DNA of 64,000 nt from Aliirhizobium wenxiniae (GCF_014201355.1 NZ_JACHEG010000002.1:1426001-1490000); one strand, 5' to 3'. Numbered from the stretch's first letter, positions 1 through 10,050 are shown. Made by a program: numbers and translations. Notes: generated from the letters alone by a model not told the origin.

Positions 1-277
1 ACCTGCGATCCAGCTTTCCTATGATTCACCGGAACTGACCAAGGCAAAGGCTGCCCTGTCGGAAGAGTGGAAGAACCCGGCCGTCATCATCGGCATGGGC
101 GGCTCGATCCCGATCGTCGGCGATTTCCAGAAGCAGCTCGGCATGGATTCGTTGCTGGTCGGCTTCGGTCTCGTGGACGACCGCATCCATTCGCCAAACG
201 AGAAATATGATCTGAAGTCCTACCACAAGGGCATCCGCTCCTGGGCACGGATCATGACGGCTCTGGCTGCCAAGTAA
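1..277 (+). CDS. M20-family metallopeptidase (dipeptidase type), C-terminal end only
   Basis: The last 91 codons of a gene that begins before the window; the frame starts at base 2. The visible part contains the GMGGSIPIVGDFQ stretch followed by GFGLVDDRIHSPNEKYDL, which matches the end of the catalytic domain of M20/ArgE/DapE-like peptidases. In that family the late His of a DRIHSPNE-type motif is a zinc ligand. The family hydrolyses dipeptides or N-acyl amino acids in the cytoplasm; the substrate cannot be told from this fragment. A perfect terminator hairpin follows the stop codon and separates it from the convergent dnaJ. Confidence 0.85.
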   Translation, partial: PAIQLSYDSPELTKAKAALSEEWKNPAVIIGMGGSIPIVGDFQKQLGMDSLLVGFGLVDDRIHSPNEKYDLKSYHKGIRSWARIMTALAAK

Positions 278-300
278 GCCGAAAATTCTCCCACAAACGC

Positions 301-329
301 AAAACGCCGGCTCTTCAGCCGGCGTTTTT
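301..329. terminator. Bidirectional intrinsic terminator between the M20 peptidase gene and dnaJ
   Basis: A perfect 12-bp stem (301-312 with 317-328) and a 4-base loop, flanked by A on the left and T on the right. It can therefore end transcription of the plus-strand peptidase and of the minus-strand dnaK-dnaJ unit. Confidence 0.85.
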
Positions 330-350
330 CAATTCCACGATCGTCTTCGA

Positions 351-1478
351 TCAGTTGTCGAAGAATTCCTTCATCCGGGCAAAGAAACCGGTCGATTCCG
401 GGTTGTTCTCCTTGGAGGAGATTTCCTCGAATTCCTGCAGCAGTTCGCGCTGACGCTTGGTCAGCTTCTGCGGCGTTTCGATGCCGATCTGAATGTAGAG
501 GTCGCCTGTCTGCGACGAGCGCAGAACCGGCATGCCCTTGCCCTTCAAACGAAACTGCTTGCCGGCCTGGGTGCCTTCCGGCACCGACACACGCGACTTC
601 GAGCCGTCCAGCGTGCCGACATCGAACGTGCCGCCAAGCGCTGCCGTGGTCATCGAGATCGGCACGGCGCAATAAAGATCGGCTCCGTCGCGCTGGAAGA
701 ATTCATGCGGCGTGACCGACAGGAAAATGTAGAGGTCGCCCGCCGGGCCGCCACGGGTGCCGGCTTCGCCCTCGCCCTGAAGGCGGATGCGGGTGCCGTC
801 CTCGATGCCGGCCGGTATGTTGACCGAGAGCGAGCGTTCTTCAGTAACACGGCCCTGGCCGTGGCACTTGGTGCAGGGGTCGGTGATCGTCTGGCCGCGG
901 CCATGACAGGTCGGGCAGGTGCGCTCGACAGAGAAGAAGCCCTGGGAAGCGCGAACGCGGCCGGAACCCTGACAGGTGCCGCAGGTCTTTGGCTGCGTGC
1001 CAGGCTTGGCGCCAGAACCGGTGCAGACGTCGCAGGTGATCGAGGTCGGAACCCGGATCTGCGCCGTCTTGCCGGAAAATGCCTCTTCCAGCGAAATTTC
1101 CATGTTGTAGCGAAGATCGGCGCCGCGTTCGCGACCGCCGGCGGAACGGCGCGCACGACCGCCGCCCATCATCTCGCCAAAGATGTCTTCGAAAATGTCG
1201 GAGAAGCCGCCGGCACCACCGCCGAAACCGCCGCCACCGCCCATGCCGCCCTGTTCGAAGGCTGCATGACCGTAACGATCATAGGCTGCGCGCTTCTGCG
1301 GGTCCTTTAGGGTTTCGTAGGCCTCGTTCAGTTCCTTGAACTTCTTTTCGGCCTCCGCGTCACCGGGATTCTTGTCCGGGTGGTATTTCATGGCCATCTT
1401 GCGGAAGGCGCTCTTCAGCTCCTTCTCGTCCGCCGATTTGGCGACGCCCAGGATTTCGTAAAAGTCTGCTTTGGCCAT
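351..1478 (-). CDS. dnaJ: Chaperone protein DnaJ
   Basis: A 375-residue Hsp40 co-chaperone, full length for the type I family. It delivers unfolded clients to DnaK and stimulates its ATPase in the cytoplasm. Visible domains: N-terminal J domain with HPD at residues 33-35; Gly/Phe-rich linker at about 76-115; four zinc-binding CxxCxGxG repeats with Cys pairs 149/152, 166/169, 188/191 and 202/205; then the C-terminal substrate-binding domain. It lies 89 bp downstream of dnaK on the same strand, the usual dnaK-dnaJ order, and is probably co-transcribed from the heat-shock promoter upstream of dnaK. Confidence 0.98.
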   Translation of the reverse strand: MAKADFYEILGVAKSADEKELKSAFRKMAMKYHPDKNPGDAEAEKKFKELNEAYETLKDPQKRAAYDRYGHAAFEQGGMGGGGGFGGGAGGFSDIFEDIFGEMMGGGRARRSAGGRERGADLRYNMEISLEEAFSGKTAQIRVPTSITCDVCTGSGAKPGTQPKTCGTCQGSGRVRASQGFFSVERTCPTCHGRGQTITDPCTKCHGQGRVTEERSLSVNIPAGIEDGTRIRLQGEGEAGTRGGPAGDLYIFLSVTPHEFFQRDGADLYCAVPISMTTAALGGTFDVGTLDGSKSRVSVPEGTQAGKQFRLKGKGMPVLRSSQTGDLYIQIGIETPQKLTKRQRELLQEFEEISSKENNPESTGFFARMKEFFDN

Positions 1479-1567
1479 TCAGGTATCCGGCTCCGGAAAC
1501 GTAGTCCGGCTGCACAAGGCAGCCGGAACTTTTAGTCGACTATATTGAGGCTTCCGTCAACGGAGCC

Positions 1568-3466
<1,899 letters not shown>

Positions 3467-3582
3467 ATCTTCTCTCTCCTTTAAGCGAACCGTCGGGACC
3501 CCGAAAGGCATTCCACTGACAGTTCCTCGACTGGGATGGTCTTTTGAATTCCTTGGCAGCCAGCGCTACCGTCATGCGGCGT

Positions 3583-3611
3583 ATATAAGGACGGGTTTTT
3601 CCGACTGCAAG
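3583..3611 (-). promoter_or_regulatory. Heat-shock (RpoH-type) promoter of dnaK
   Basis: On the minus strand CTTG (3611-3608) is followed, after 18 bases, by CTTATAT (3589-3583). This fits the alphaproteobacterial heat-shock consensus CTTG-N17/18-CYTATNT at every defined position. It lies about 115 bp before the dnaK start codon, leaving a leader of about 110 nt. Confidence 0.75.
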
Positions 3612-3684
3612 GCAGGAAATCGCCAGCCTTCCGGCAAAAAGCGCGATTCATCAGCTGACGCATACAAGCATGCCGCCGGAGACA

Positions 3685-6255
3685 TTACTGGCCCATGATG
3701 ACGTCAAGCAATGTGGTCCTGCGAGCTTGCTGCGGCTGGTAGACATGGCCGCCGTCAGCGCCGACATCTCCGGAAGGCATAGGGCCGCCACCAACGCTTC
3801 CGGGCGGCACGGGAGCCTGCGAATCATACGGGCCTTTATACTGGCGATAATCGCGGTAGCCGCCGGCCTGTTCGGCGTCGGTATTGCCGCGATATTGGCG
3901 CTGCTGCCGATTATCGTAAACCGTGCCACCATTACCGTTGTTGCAGATGGCGTTATCGCCATAAGCGCAGGGAATGGCGCCCGGAGGCTGCGGTGAAGCC
4001 GGCCGATCAATGTTTCGGGCCGGCGGCAGGGCAGCCTCTGCCTGCGGCTGCACCGGCGGCAGCGGGCGCGAGCGAACGATATCCGAGCCGGCAGGTGCCG
4101 GTGGCGCCGGCGGAAAACTGTCAGAGCCCGAATATTCCGGTTGCTCCTGAGAGGCTCCAGGCAGGATGCCGGAAATGATGTCGCCGATCGAAGTGGAGGG
4201 CGACTGCGGCTGATCGGTTGCGGGCGGCAACTGAGCGCCGTTGCCGAAACCAAACAAGGGCGTCGGCGTATATCCCTTCATCGCTACAGTCATATATTCC
4301 TTCCAGGCCTTGGCAGGCAACGTGCCGCCGGTAACCCTCTTCATGTAGCTGCCGTCGTCATTGCCGAACCACACACCAGTCGTCAGAATGCTGGTAAAGC
4401 CGACAAAAAGCGCATCTCGGGAATTCTGCGTCGTCCCCGATTTTCCGGCCGCCTGCCAGCCGTCAAGCCGTGCCGCCCTACCGGTACCCTCGCGAATGAC
4501 ACCGGACATCATGCCGTTCATCGTGGCGGCGATGGGTTCGCTCAATACACGCGGTGGATTGCTGTAATCGGCCTCGTACAGAACCTTGCCATCCGGATCG
4601 GTGATGCGTTTGACGATGTGCGGCGTCGCCTTGTAGCCGCCGTTCATGAAAGCTGCGTAAGATGACGTCAGCTCCACCAGCGAGACTTCCGAAGTGCCAA
4701 GTGCAATCGAGGCATTTGGCTGGATATCGGAATCGACGCCGAGTCGATGCGCCATCGAGACCACTTTTTCCGGACCCACGGCCATGACCAGCTGTGCCGC
4801 AACCGTGTTCAGCGAATGTGCCAGGGCATAGGAGAGCGGAACCGGACCTTTATATTCCTTCTCATAGTTTTCCGGCGTCCAGTTACCGATCTTCACCGGC
4901 GCGTCGTTTACGATCGTGTCGGGACCGTAACCGGCTTCGAGTGCGGATGCATAAACAAACGGCTTGAATGCCGATCCCGGCTGACGCTTGGCCTTGAAGG
5001 CACGATTGAACTGGCTCTGGACATAATCGCGCCCGCCGACAACGGCGCGAATCGCTCCCGTCGCGTCAACCGAAACCAGCGCAGCCTGGGAGGCGTTCAG
5101 CTTGCCTCCTTCCTTTTTCAGGACGTCGTTCAGCGATTTGTCGGCCGCTTCTTCAAGCTTGAGGTCGATGGTCGTTTCGACGGTGACATCAACCTTCGGC
5201 TCGCCGATCAGGCTTTTCACCTCGTCCACGACCATATCGGCGGCATAATGCTGCGGGCCGGACCAGTAGCTCTTTGCATGGGAAGGCGGCTGCGCCATCG
5301 CCTTGTTGAAATCGCTGTCGGTTATGTAGCCTTCTTCGCGCATCGTACCGAGGACGACCTGAGCACGCTCTTCGGCCGCTTTCGGATCGCGGGCAGGAGA
5401 GAGCCGTGAAGGTGCCTTCAGAAGGCCGGCGAGCGTCGCCGCCTCACCGAGGTTCACATCGCGGGCGGACTTGTTGAAATAGCGCCTTGATGCCGCCTCG
5501 ACGCCATAGGCACCAGAGCCGAAGAAAACCCGGTTCAGATACATGGCGAGGATCTGGTCCTTGGTGAACTTGTGCTCCAGCCAGAAAGACAGAAGCACTT
5601 CCTGGATTTTTCGCTCGAAAGTGCGATCCGGAGAGAGAAACAGGTTCTTTGCCAGCTGCTGGGTAATCGTCGAGCCACCCTGGATCGGTTGGCCGGTCAG
5701 GTTGTTGACGAAGGCACGCGCAAGACCCAACGGGTCGATGCCGAAATGTGAATAGAAACGCCGATCCTCGATCGAAATCACCGCCTGAGGAAGGTAAGGC
5801 GACATTTCTTCCAGCGCCAAGGCCTCGCCGCCGGTCGCACCGCGATTGGCAATGACGGAACCGTCGATCGCGGTGATCTTCATGTTCGGCGGACGATCGG
5901 GAATCGACCAGCTGCTGGCCGCCGGCATTTGCGCGCCGTAATAAAGTACAAGGCCGCCTATGCCGATTGCACCCCAGATACCGAGAACGACGCACCAGTA
6001 GATCAGCCTGCGCAACGGAGCGAATAATCCGCCACCGGCAGAACCACCGCCGCGGCGAGATCCAGGTTTTGCGGACCCCCGTTTTTGGCGACGGGCCGTG
6101 TCGACCTTCGCATCAGACTTGGGCGCGCGTTTAAACGCCTTGCGATGACCGACAATGCGATCGTCAGCCTCAAGGCGAAATTCGTCCTGGTCTTCGTCGT
6201 GCGATGCTTCGAAGGAAGGTTCGACGCGCTTGTCTGATTTGCCTCTGGCTACCAT
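3685..6255 (-). CDS. Bifunctional class A penicillin-binding protein (transglycosylase/transpeptidase)
   Basis: An 856-residue inner-membrane enzyme that polymerises lipid II into glycan strands and cross-links the peptides in the periplasm. A long charged cytoplasmic N-terminus (1-80) precedes one membrane segment (about 83-107). The GT51 domain follows, with the catalytic-Glu motif EDRRFYSH at 163-170 and GGSTITQQLAKN at about 193-204. The transpeptidase domain has SAFK (Ser428, Lys431), SLN (481-483) and KSGT (605-608). The C-terminal 170 residues are low-complexity Pro/Gly/Gln-rich. Domain order fits the PBP1 group, but which rhizobial paralogue this is cannot be decided here. It is read in the same direction as dnaK and ends 218 bp before that gene's start. 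Confidence 0.93.
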   Translation of the reverse strand: MVARGKSDKRVEPSFEASHDEDQDEFRLEADDRIVGHRKAFKRAPKSDAKVDTARRQKRGSAKPGSRRGGGSAGGGLFAPLRRLIYWCVVLGIWGAIGIGGLVLYYGAQMPAASSWSIPDRPPNMKITAIDGSVIANRGATGGEALALEEMSPYLPQAVISIEDRRFYSHFGIDPLGLARAFVNNLTGQPIQGGSTITQQLAKNLFLSPDRTFERKIQEVLLSFWLEHKFTKDQILAMYLNRVFFGSGAYGVEAASRRYFNKSARDVNLGEAATLAGLLKAPSRLSPARDPKAAEERAQVVLGTMREEGYITDSDFNKAMAQPPSHAKSYWSGPQHYAADMVVDEVKSLIGEPKVDVTVETTIDLKLEEAADKSLNDVLKKEGGKLNASQAALVSVDATGAIRAVVGGRDYVQSQFNRAFKAKRQPGSAFKPFVYASALEAGYGPDTIVNDAPVKIGNWTPENYEKEYKGPVPLSYALAHSLNTVAAQLVMAVGPEKVVSMAHRLGVDSDIQPNASIALGTSEVSLVELTSSYAAFMNGGYKATPHIVKRITDPDGKVLYEADYSNPPRVLSEPIAATMNGMMSGVIREGTGRAARLDGWQAAGKSGTTQNSRDALFVGFTSILTTGVWFGNDDGSYMKRVTGGTLPAKAWKEYMTVAMKGYTPTPLFGFGNGAQLPPATDQPQSPSTSIGDIISGILPGASQEQPEYSGSDSFPPAPPAPAGSDIVRSRPLPPVQPQAEAALPPARNIDRPASPQPPGAIPCAYGDNAICNNGNGGTVYDNRQQRQYRGNTDAEQAGGYRDYRQYKGPYDSQAPVPPGSVGGGPMPSGDVGADGGHVYQPQQARRTTLLDVIMGQ

Positions 6256-6547
6256 GCGAGCCGGCGGTCTCCCGTCTTATGCCTGCGAAAAAACAGCAGG
6301 CCTTTTGCCATCAGGTTTCCGCTGGACTCTAAATGCGGCGATTTAAGGAGGGGTAAAAGGCAAACAGAACATGAAGAAGATAACTAGATCTTCAGCCAAC
6401 CGTTCCGAGACGTGGCTCTCTACCTTGAAAACCATGGCTTTCCAGAAAATTCCGGATTTGGTAATATCAGAGGCTACTGAAGTTATGCGTCAGGCAGATA
6501 AAGGGAAGAATTCCGGACTGCCGCGTTCAGCGCTCGGGGAGGGAGCC
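6256..6547. other. Intergenic region between the PBP gene and a divergent small ORF
   Basis: A 292-bp AT-richer stretch holding the divergent promoters. An open frame from ATG 6371 runs in frame into the next gene, but its composition looks non-coding and it lacks a well-spaced ribosome-binding site. No other structure was seen. Confidence 0.4.
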
Positions 6548-6730
6548 ATGAACAAAATCTTCGAGGCCGTCGTTCGGAACGGCGACCAACGAGTGCCAGT
6601 AGCACTCGTCAATCTCAAGCAGGCCCTGGAAATGTCCGAGAAACTTGTCTTCGAGTTCAGCCATCCTGAACACGAAGCGGGCAAGACGGATATCTTTGTC
6701 GGCCGAGAGGTCTTGCAGAAGCTGATGTGA
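6548..6730 (+). CDS. Small hypothetical protein (60 aa)
   Basis: Not recognised. The start at 6548 was chosen because GGGGAGG sits five bases before the ATG; the frame stays open back to another ATG at 6371, which would give 119 residues but has a poorer ribosome-binding site. The 60-residue product is soluble and mixed in charge, with no signal peptide or membrane segment, and ends in IFVGREVLQKLM. An overlapping antisense frame exists but has no comparable start signal. It may be a rhizobial orphan; function unknown. Confidence 0.4.
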   Translation: MNKIFEAVVRNGDQRVPVALVNLKQALEMSEKLVFEFSHPEHEAGKTDIFVGREVLQKLM

Positions 6731-6845
6731 CTGTGTCCCATCGACGTTGTGTGTCGATTACACAAGCCTTACGCGTATTCGTGATTTGGGCAGCTGGACA
6801 TTACTTGTTATCCTCCTCAGCGCAACAAGCGAAAGGAGAATGGAC

Positions 6846-7055
6846 ATGAAGACATTTCTCGTCGTCGCTGCCGTCATCGGCCTTACGTCATCCGCAGCAC
6901 TCGCGGATTGCGCCGGTCATAAAGTGACGGCTTCCAATGCGGTGGACAAGGAAATCACCACCGCGAGCATTGCTTCCACTCCAGCGCAACAGGAGATGAA
7001 GCAGGCGGGGCAACCAAGCGACCCTGCCGCTGAAAGCCCAAAAGCCACTCCATAA
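6846..7055 (+). CDS. Small secreted protein with signal peptide (hypothetical)
   Basis: A 69-residue protein. Residues 1-20 form a clear Sec signal peptide (MKTFLVVAAVIGLTSSAALA) with likely cleavage before Asp-Cys, leaving about 49 residues rich in Thr, Ala, Ser, Gln and Pro in the periplasm. The ATG at 6846 is preferred to the one at 6840 because AAGGAG then lies seven bases upstream. No domain recognised. A 9-bp perfect hairpin (7064-7072 with 7081-7089) follows the stop but lacks a T-run. Confidence 0.6.
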   Translation: MKTFLVVAAVIGLTSSAALADCAGHKVTASNAVDKEITTASIASTPAQQEMKQAGQPSDPAAESPKATP

Positions 7056-7163
7056 CCGATGCCCTGCGCCGGGCATTTGTCCGGCGCAGCAAGCCGCAAT
7101 AAAGCTGGAACCTAGTCAGCCTATCTCCGTTGGGTTTTATGAAATCCACAAAAGGAGGTTGTG

Positions 7164-7361
7164 ATGCCGAACAGAGATCCGATCCCCAATCCGGCGACAG
7201 ATACGCCACGCGGGCCAACACCAACAGGTGGAGTGCCGGACAGAATCCAGGAAAAGCCACCCCTGACACCTGCGCAAGACAAAGGGGATAACAAGAATCC
7301 ACAGGATCCCGTTCTCGATCCGGCTCTGTTGCCTACAGGTGACCCAGCTGGCATGGCTTAA
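7164..7361 (+). CDS. Small proline-rich hypothetical protein (65 aa)
   Basis: A strong ribosome-binding site (AAAGGAGG) lies five bases before a GTG-ATG pair; the ATG at 7164 is taken as the start. The product is hydrophilic and very rich in Pro, Asp and Gly, with PNPATDTPRGPTPTGGVPD near the start and a DPVLDPALLPTGDP tail. It is probably disordered, with no signal peptide or membrane segment. The GGVPDRIQEKPP pattern resembles short orphan proteins of rhizobia, but no function is known to me. Confidence 0.5.
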   Translation: MPNRDPIPNPATDTPRGPTPTGGVPDRIQEKPPLTPAQDKGDNKNPQDPVLDPALLPTGDPAGMA

Positions 7362-7644
7362 ATTGGCTTTCGGCCTTTCGGGCGTAGTGCTGCACACGCG
7401 CCGCCCGAAACCCGATTACATATCGCGATAGAATTTAGACCGCATTTTTTAACCCCCAAATCGTACCCGCGCTAACTTGTTGTTGCCATTTCATTGACCG
7501 GATATCAGATTGCCGCCCGGGTAAGGACATTTCGATGACACAGGCTTGCGATCCACAAGGCTGTGCTCGTGCTTTTGACCTGCCCAGGCAAAGTCGGGAA
7601 CTGACTTGTCTGCCATTGGGTCCCAACCGCGACGCGAGGGTTTG

Positions 7645-7857
7645 ATGCCGACTCAGTTGATCCGAAATCCGGTGAATCCGGAACAGCTCACCCTGGTACA
7701 GCAGGTCTTTGATGCAACATGCGCCGAGCATGGCATCGACAAGGCGAGTGCTGATGGTGAAGCACTCGCCTTGATTCTTGTGAACTCGCTTCAGAAAGGT
7801 TCCGCTGAAAAAGAGCAGCTGGAAGCTCTGGCCGGCGCTTTGATACAAACGCGCTGA
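7645..7857 (+). CDS. Small helical hypothetical protein (70 aa)
   Basis: The start at ATG 7645 (GCGAGGG upstream) is preferred to an in-frame TTG at 7606. The sequence runs from MPTQLIRNPVNPEQL to a helical LEALAGALIQTR end, with a single Cys in the middle. It looks like a compact all-alpha cytoplasmic protein. I do not recognise a family. It lies among other short plus-strand genes, each with its own ribosome-binding site and gaps of 100-280 bp, so the group is not a tight operon. Confidence 0.5.
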   Translation: MPTQLIRNPVNPEQLTLVQQVFDATCAEHGIDKASADGEALALILVNSLQKGSAEKEQLEALAGALIQTR

Positions 7858-7959
7858 TTGCAGTCCCCCAATTCTTGCGCGGTATTTTGACGGACCAGGG
7901 AACCTAATCATCGCGTCGAAAGTTGAACGGTCTCCAGGATCAAGATGATGGAGGCCGGA

Positions 7960-8328
7960 ATGGCAGAGTCAGTCAAAAGCTTTACCCGCGAAAACGCTAT
8001 CGCTTCATTCGATCATCAGCCGAGCGACAGCGCGATCGCTGAAGAGATTCAGGGCCTGCGTTCCGAGATATCCAGGTTGCGTGCACTTATGTCGGAAAAG
8101 ACCGGCGAGGTTTACGAGCGGGTTGCAGATCGTGCCAGCAGTGCGGCAAATTACGTCTCTTCGGAAGCCAATTCGGTGGCAGGTACGATCAAAGAGCACC
8201 CGGCGGCGACAACCACCCTATTCACCCTTATCGGTGCGGCAGGATTTGCAATCGGTTATGCCGTCGCTTCGGCCTCTGCGGATAGCAAGCAGGCATGGTA
8301 CCAGCGTTATCTGGGCGACCGCTTCTGA
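7960..8328 (+). CDS. Membrane-anchored YqjD/ElaB-like (DUF883-type) protein
   Basis: A 122-residue protein. An amphipathic, coiled-coil-prone N-terminal region (about 25-85, with IQGLRSEISRLRALMSEK) is followed by a single C-terminal membrane segment (ATTTLFTLIGAAGFAIGYAVA) and a short tail. This layout matches the YqjD/ElaB/YgaM group, inner-membrane proteins in which some members bind ribosomes in stationary phase. The ATG at 7960 has GGAGG five bases upstream and is preferred to two earlier in-frame ATGs. It converges on the YbaK-family gene, with six bases between the stops. Confidence 0.6.
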   Translation: MAESVKSFTRENAIASFDHQPSDSAIAEEIQGLRSEISRLRALMSEKTGEVYERVADRASSAANYVSSEANSVAGTIKEHPAATTTLFTLIGAAGFAIGYAVASASADSKQAWYQRYLGDRF

Positions 8329-8334
8329 TCGCCT

Positions 8335-8817
8335 TCACAGCGACGGTGCTTCACCAGCCGCAACCACATCCTGGGCGACGTCAATCCAGACGGCGCCCGT
8401 CAACTCGGCCATTTGGACGGGGTTGATCCGAACTGCCGAATTGGTAGCACCGGCTGCTGGTACGACTTCGTCGAAGCGCTTGAGGGAGATGTCGCAATAC
8501 ACCGATAGCGGCGAAGCCAATCCGAAGGGGCATACGCCGCCGACCGGGTGGCCGGTGATTTCAATAACCTCTTCGCCACCGAGCATGCGCGGCTTGGCAC
8601 CGAAGCGGGAACGGAATTTCTTGTTGTCCAGGCGAGCAGTACCAGCCATCACTACAATCATGGTTTCTTCGCCAGCGCGCAAACATATGCTTTTGGCGAT
8701 CTGATCCGGCTCTACCCCATGTGCGGCAGCAGCCAGAGGAACCGTCGCGGAACTGGCTTCGGTAACGATCACTTTGATGTTGGGCGCGCGCTGGGCGAAA
8801 AAGGCTTGGACGGACAT
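8335..8817 (-). CDS. YbaK/EbsC-family aminoacyl-tRNA deacylase
   Basis: About 160 residues from the start at ATG 8817 (MSVQAFFAQRAP). In-frame ATGs at 8826 and 8907 would lengthen it, but the family usually has 155-165 residues. Conserved features: VTEASSATVPLAAAAHGVEPDQIAKS, the MIVVMAGTARLDNKKF core with the active-site-region Lys, and GHPVGGVCPFGL near the catalytic pocket. The family trans-edits mischarged tRNAs such as Cys-tRNA(Pro); the precise substrate is not deducible. It diverges from the three-hairpin sRNA upstream. Confidence 0.85.
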   Translation of the reverse strand: MSVQAFFAQRAPNIKVIVTEASSATVPLAAAAHGVEPDQIAKSICLRAGEETMIVVMAGTARLDNKKFRSRFGAKPRMLGGEEVIEITGHPVGGVCPFGLASPLSVYCDISLKRFDEVVPAAGATNSAVRINPVQMAELTGAVWIDVAQDVVAAGEAPSL

Positions 8818-8932
8818 AAGACTCATGCCGCAAACATTGCGCATGAATCGCTTCCAGGCAAGCGTATGCAGCCATGCGCGACGCGCAATACTGCGGTGCG
8901 TAATCATGGCTGTTTTTTAGGCTCGCCTCCTG

Positions 8933-8938
8933 TATAGT
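8933..8938 (+). promoter_or_regulatory. Candidate -10 element of sRNA copy 1
   Basis: TATAGT lies about seven bases before the first hairpin of the three-hairpin RNA. A clear -35 was not identified; the T-rich stretch near 8913-8920 is in range. Confidence 0.4.
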
Positions 8939-8944
8939 CAAATC

Positions 8945-9058
8945 ATCGACGGACGCACTCCTCCTCCCAGTGTCCTCGATGGGACCAGCAACACCTCCTC
9001 CTCCCGGTTGTTGGTCAGTTTCAGAAACCCGGCGCACCTCCTCCCGCGCCGGGTTTTC
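8945..9058 (+). ncRNA. Three-hairpin anti-Shine-Dalgarno sRNA (alpha-r14/'cuckoo' type), copy 1
   Basis: An sRNA of about 114 nt made of three consecutive hairpins, each displaying a CCTCCTCCC-type loop complementary to ribosome-binding sites. Hairpin 1 spans 8945-8980, hairpin 2 8983-9016 (loop CCTCCTCCTCCC), and hairpin 3 9026-9054. Hairpin 3 has a GC-rich stem, keeps the same motif in its loop and is followed by TTTTCT, so it is also the intrinsic terminator. This architecture matches the rhizobial alpha-r14 family (MmgR-like) and the 'cuckoo' RNAs. The likely role is trans-acting base-pairing to mRNA leaders. A second copy lies on the minus strand near 44.8 kb, with compensatory stem changes. 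Confidence 0.88.
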
Positions 9059-9213
9059 TGTATTTAATGCCTTAATCACAGCGATCTAGAGCACGACCTA
9101 GCACTTTCAATGCTGGTTTCTAGCCATCAAGCCGTTGATATATATAGACCTTTGCGATTACCCTTAAAGATTGCAGTATCAACCCGATACGTCCCCGCAG
9201 CATCGCATCAATC

Positions 9214-9242
9214 TTGACGAACATTGGGGCAAGCCCTAAGTG
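9214..9242 (+). promoter_or_regulatory. Candidate promoter and long leader of the cold-shock gene
   Basis: TTGACG (9214-9219), a 17-base spacer and TAAGTG (9237-9242). The predicted transcript would have a leader of about 135 nt before the csp start, as is common for cold-shock genes. The -10 is a weak match. Confidence 0.35.
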
Positions 9243-9383
9243 CGTATGATCGAAATTTGTCTGATGGCCAGCACCGGGCTACTGCCACGCTTGCGACGTT
9301 CTACTCTGCAAAGTTCGAAGTTCAATCTGTTCCTTCCGGTTTTCCGGGAGGGGCTGTCGGTCATTGCAAAGAAAGGCATCGAT

Positions 9384-9593
9384 ATGGCGACGGGTACAGT
9401 TAAGTGGTTCAATGCGACCAAGGGTTACGGCTTCATTTCTCCTGATGATGGCGGTGCGGACGTTTTCGTTCACATTTCCGCTGTTGAGCGTGCAGGCCTC
9501 GGCCAGCTTCAGGACGGCCAGAAGCTCTCCTTCGAGCTGGTAACGGACCGCCGTTCCGGCAAGGTTGCAGCTGACCAGCTGCAGGCTGCCTAA
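9384..9593 (+). CDS. Cold-shock protein (CspA family)
   Basis: A 69-residue single OB-fold protein that binds RNA and single-stranded DNA. It shows the RNP1-like KGYGFIS and RNP2-like DVFVHIS motifs and starts [10 protein letters not shown], exactly as the family does. The frame is open upstream for another 48 codons, but the start at 9384 matches the family and has GAAAGG before it. The leader contains a CCTTCCGG/CCGGGAGG stem shortly upstream of the start that could influence translation. A strong hairpin follows the stop codon. Confidence 0.95.
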   Translation: MATGTVKWFNATKGYGFISPDDGGADVFVHISAVERAGLGQLQDGQKLSFELVTDRRSGKVAADQLQAA

Positions 9594-9602
9594 TAAAGCT
9601 TT

Positions 9603-9629
9603 GCTCGCGGCGACCCGGTCGCCGCGAGC
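9603..9629 (+). terminator. Hairpin downstream of the cold-shock gene
   Basis: A perfect 12-bp GC-rich stem (9603-9614 with 9618-9629) with a 3-base loop, starting nine bases after the stop codon. The following T-run is short, so it may be a weak terminator or an mRNA 3'-end stabiliser. Confidence 0.65.
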
Positions 9630-10050
9630 TTCCAGATCACCGTCACTTATCGGTCCCGGCGACGGTCTTGAAACGACCTGAGCGCCATCCTATTTAAAAT
9701 CCAACGGCATTTCCGACAAATACTGAGGCGAATACGGGCAACCGTGCCACTTCGAAGCAGGCAGCGGATCCACTTAACGGTCCATTAACCTATTTCAGAG
9801 ATGATGAGTGCCACAGAGCTGCGCGGTCATAATGATCAGAAATGCAGCCGAGACGGAATGCTTGACCCGTTTGACGTGACCACGGATGTACTGGCACAAT
9901 GAACGGGATTGGAAAGGTCGGGCTTGCCCCGGCCTTTTTGTTTTTCTACCCCCTGTAGCCCAGCAAATATTCCCGACCATCCTCTCCACTTATGATTCGC
10001 CGCCCTAAATCCGTCCTTCGGCTTGCCATGGAAGGAGGATAAAAACGAGA
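9630..10050. other. 420-bp region without a protein gene, containing an orphan terminator
   Basis: No convincing reading frame. The notable element is an intrinsic terminator on the plus strand at 9914-9945, which is not attached to any gene and may end an unannotated small transcript. Confidence 0.5.
9914..9945 (+). terminator. Orphan intrinsic terminator upstream of ltrA
   Basis: The stem AAGGTCGGG (9914-9922) pairs with CCCGGCCTT (one G-U pair) around a short loop and is followed by TTTTTGTTTTT. It lies about 285 bp past the cold-shock hairpin and about 105 bp before ltrA, so it belongs to no annotated gene. Confidence 0.7.

Noticed and set aside
705..1310. Long plus-strand open frame opposite dnaJ
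   Set aside because: A shadow of the high-GC dnaJ gene with no ribosome-binding site and no recognisable domain.
1479..1567. Hairpins between dnaK and dnaJ as a terminator
   Set aside because: The inverted repeats (CCGGCTGC/GCAGCCGG and an imperfect one beside the dnaK stop) are not followed by a T-run on the minus strand, so they more likely affect mRNA processing or relative dosage.
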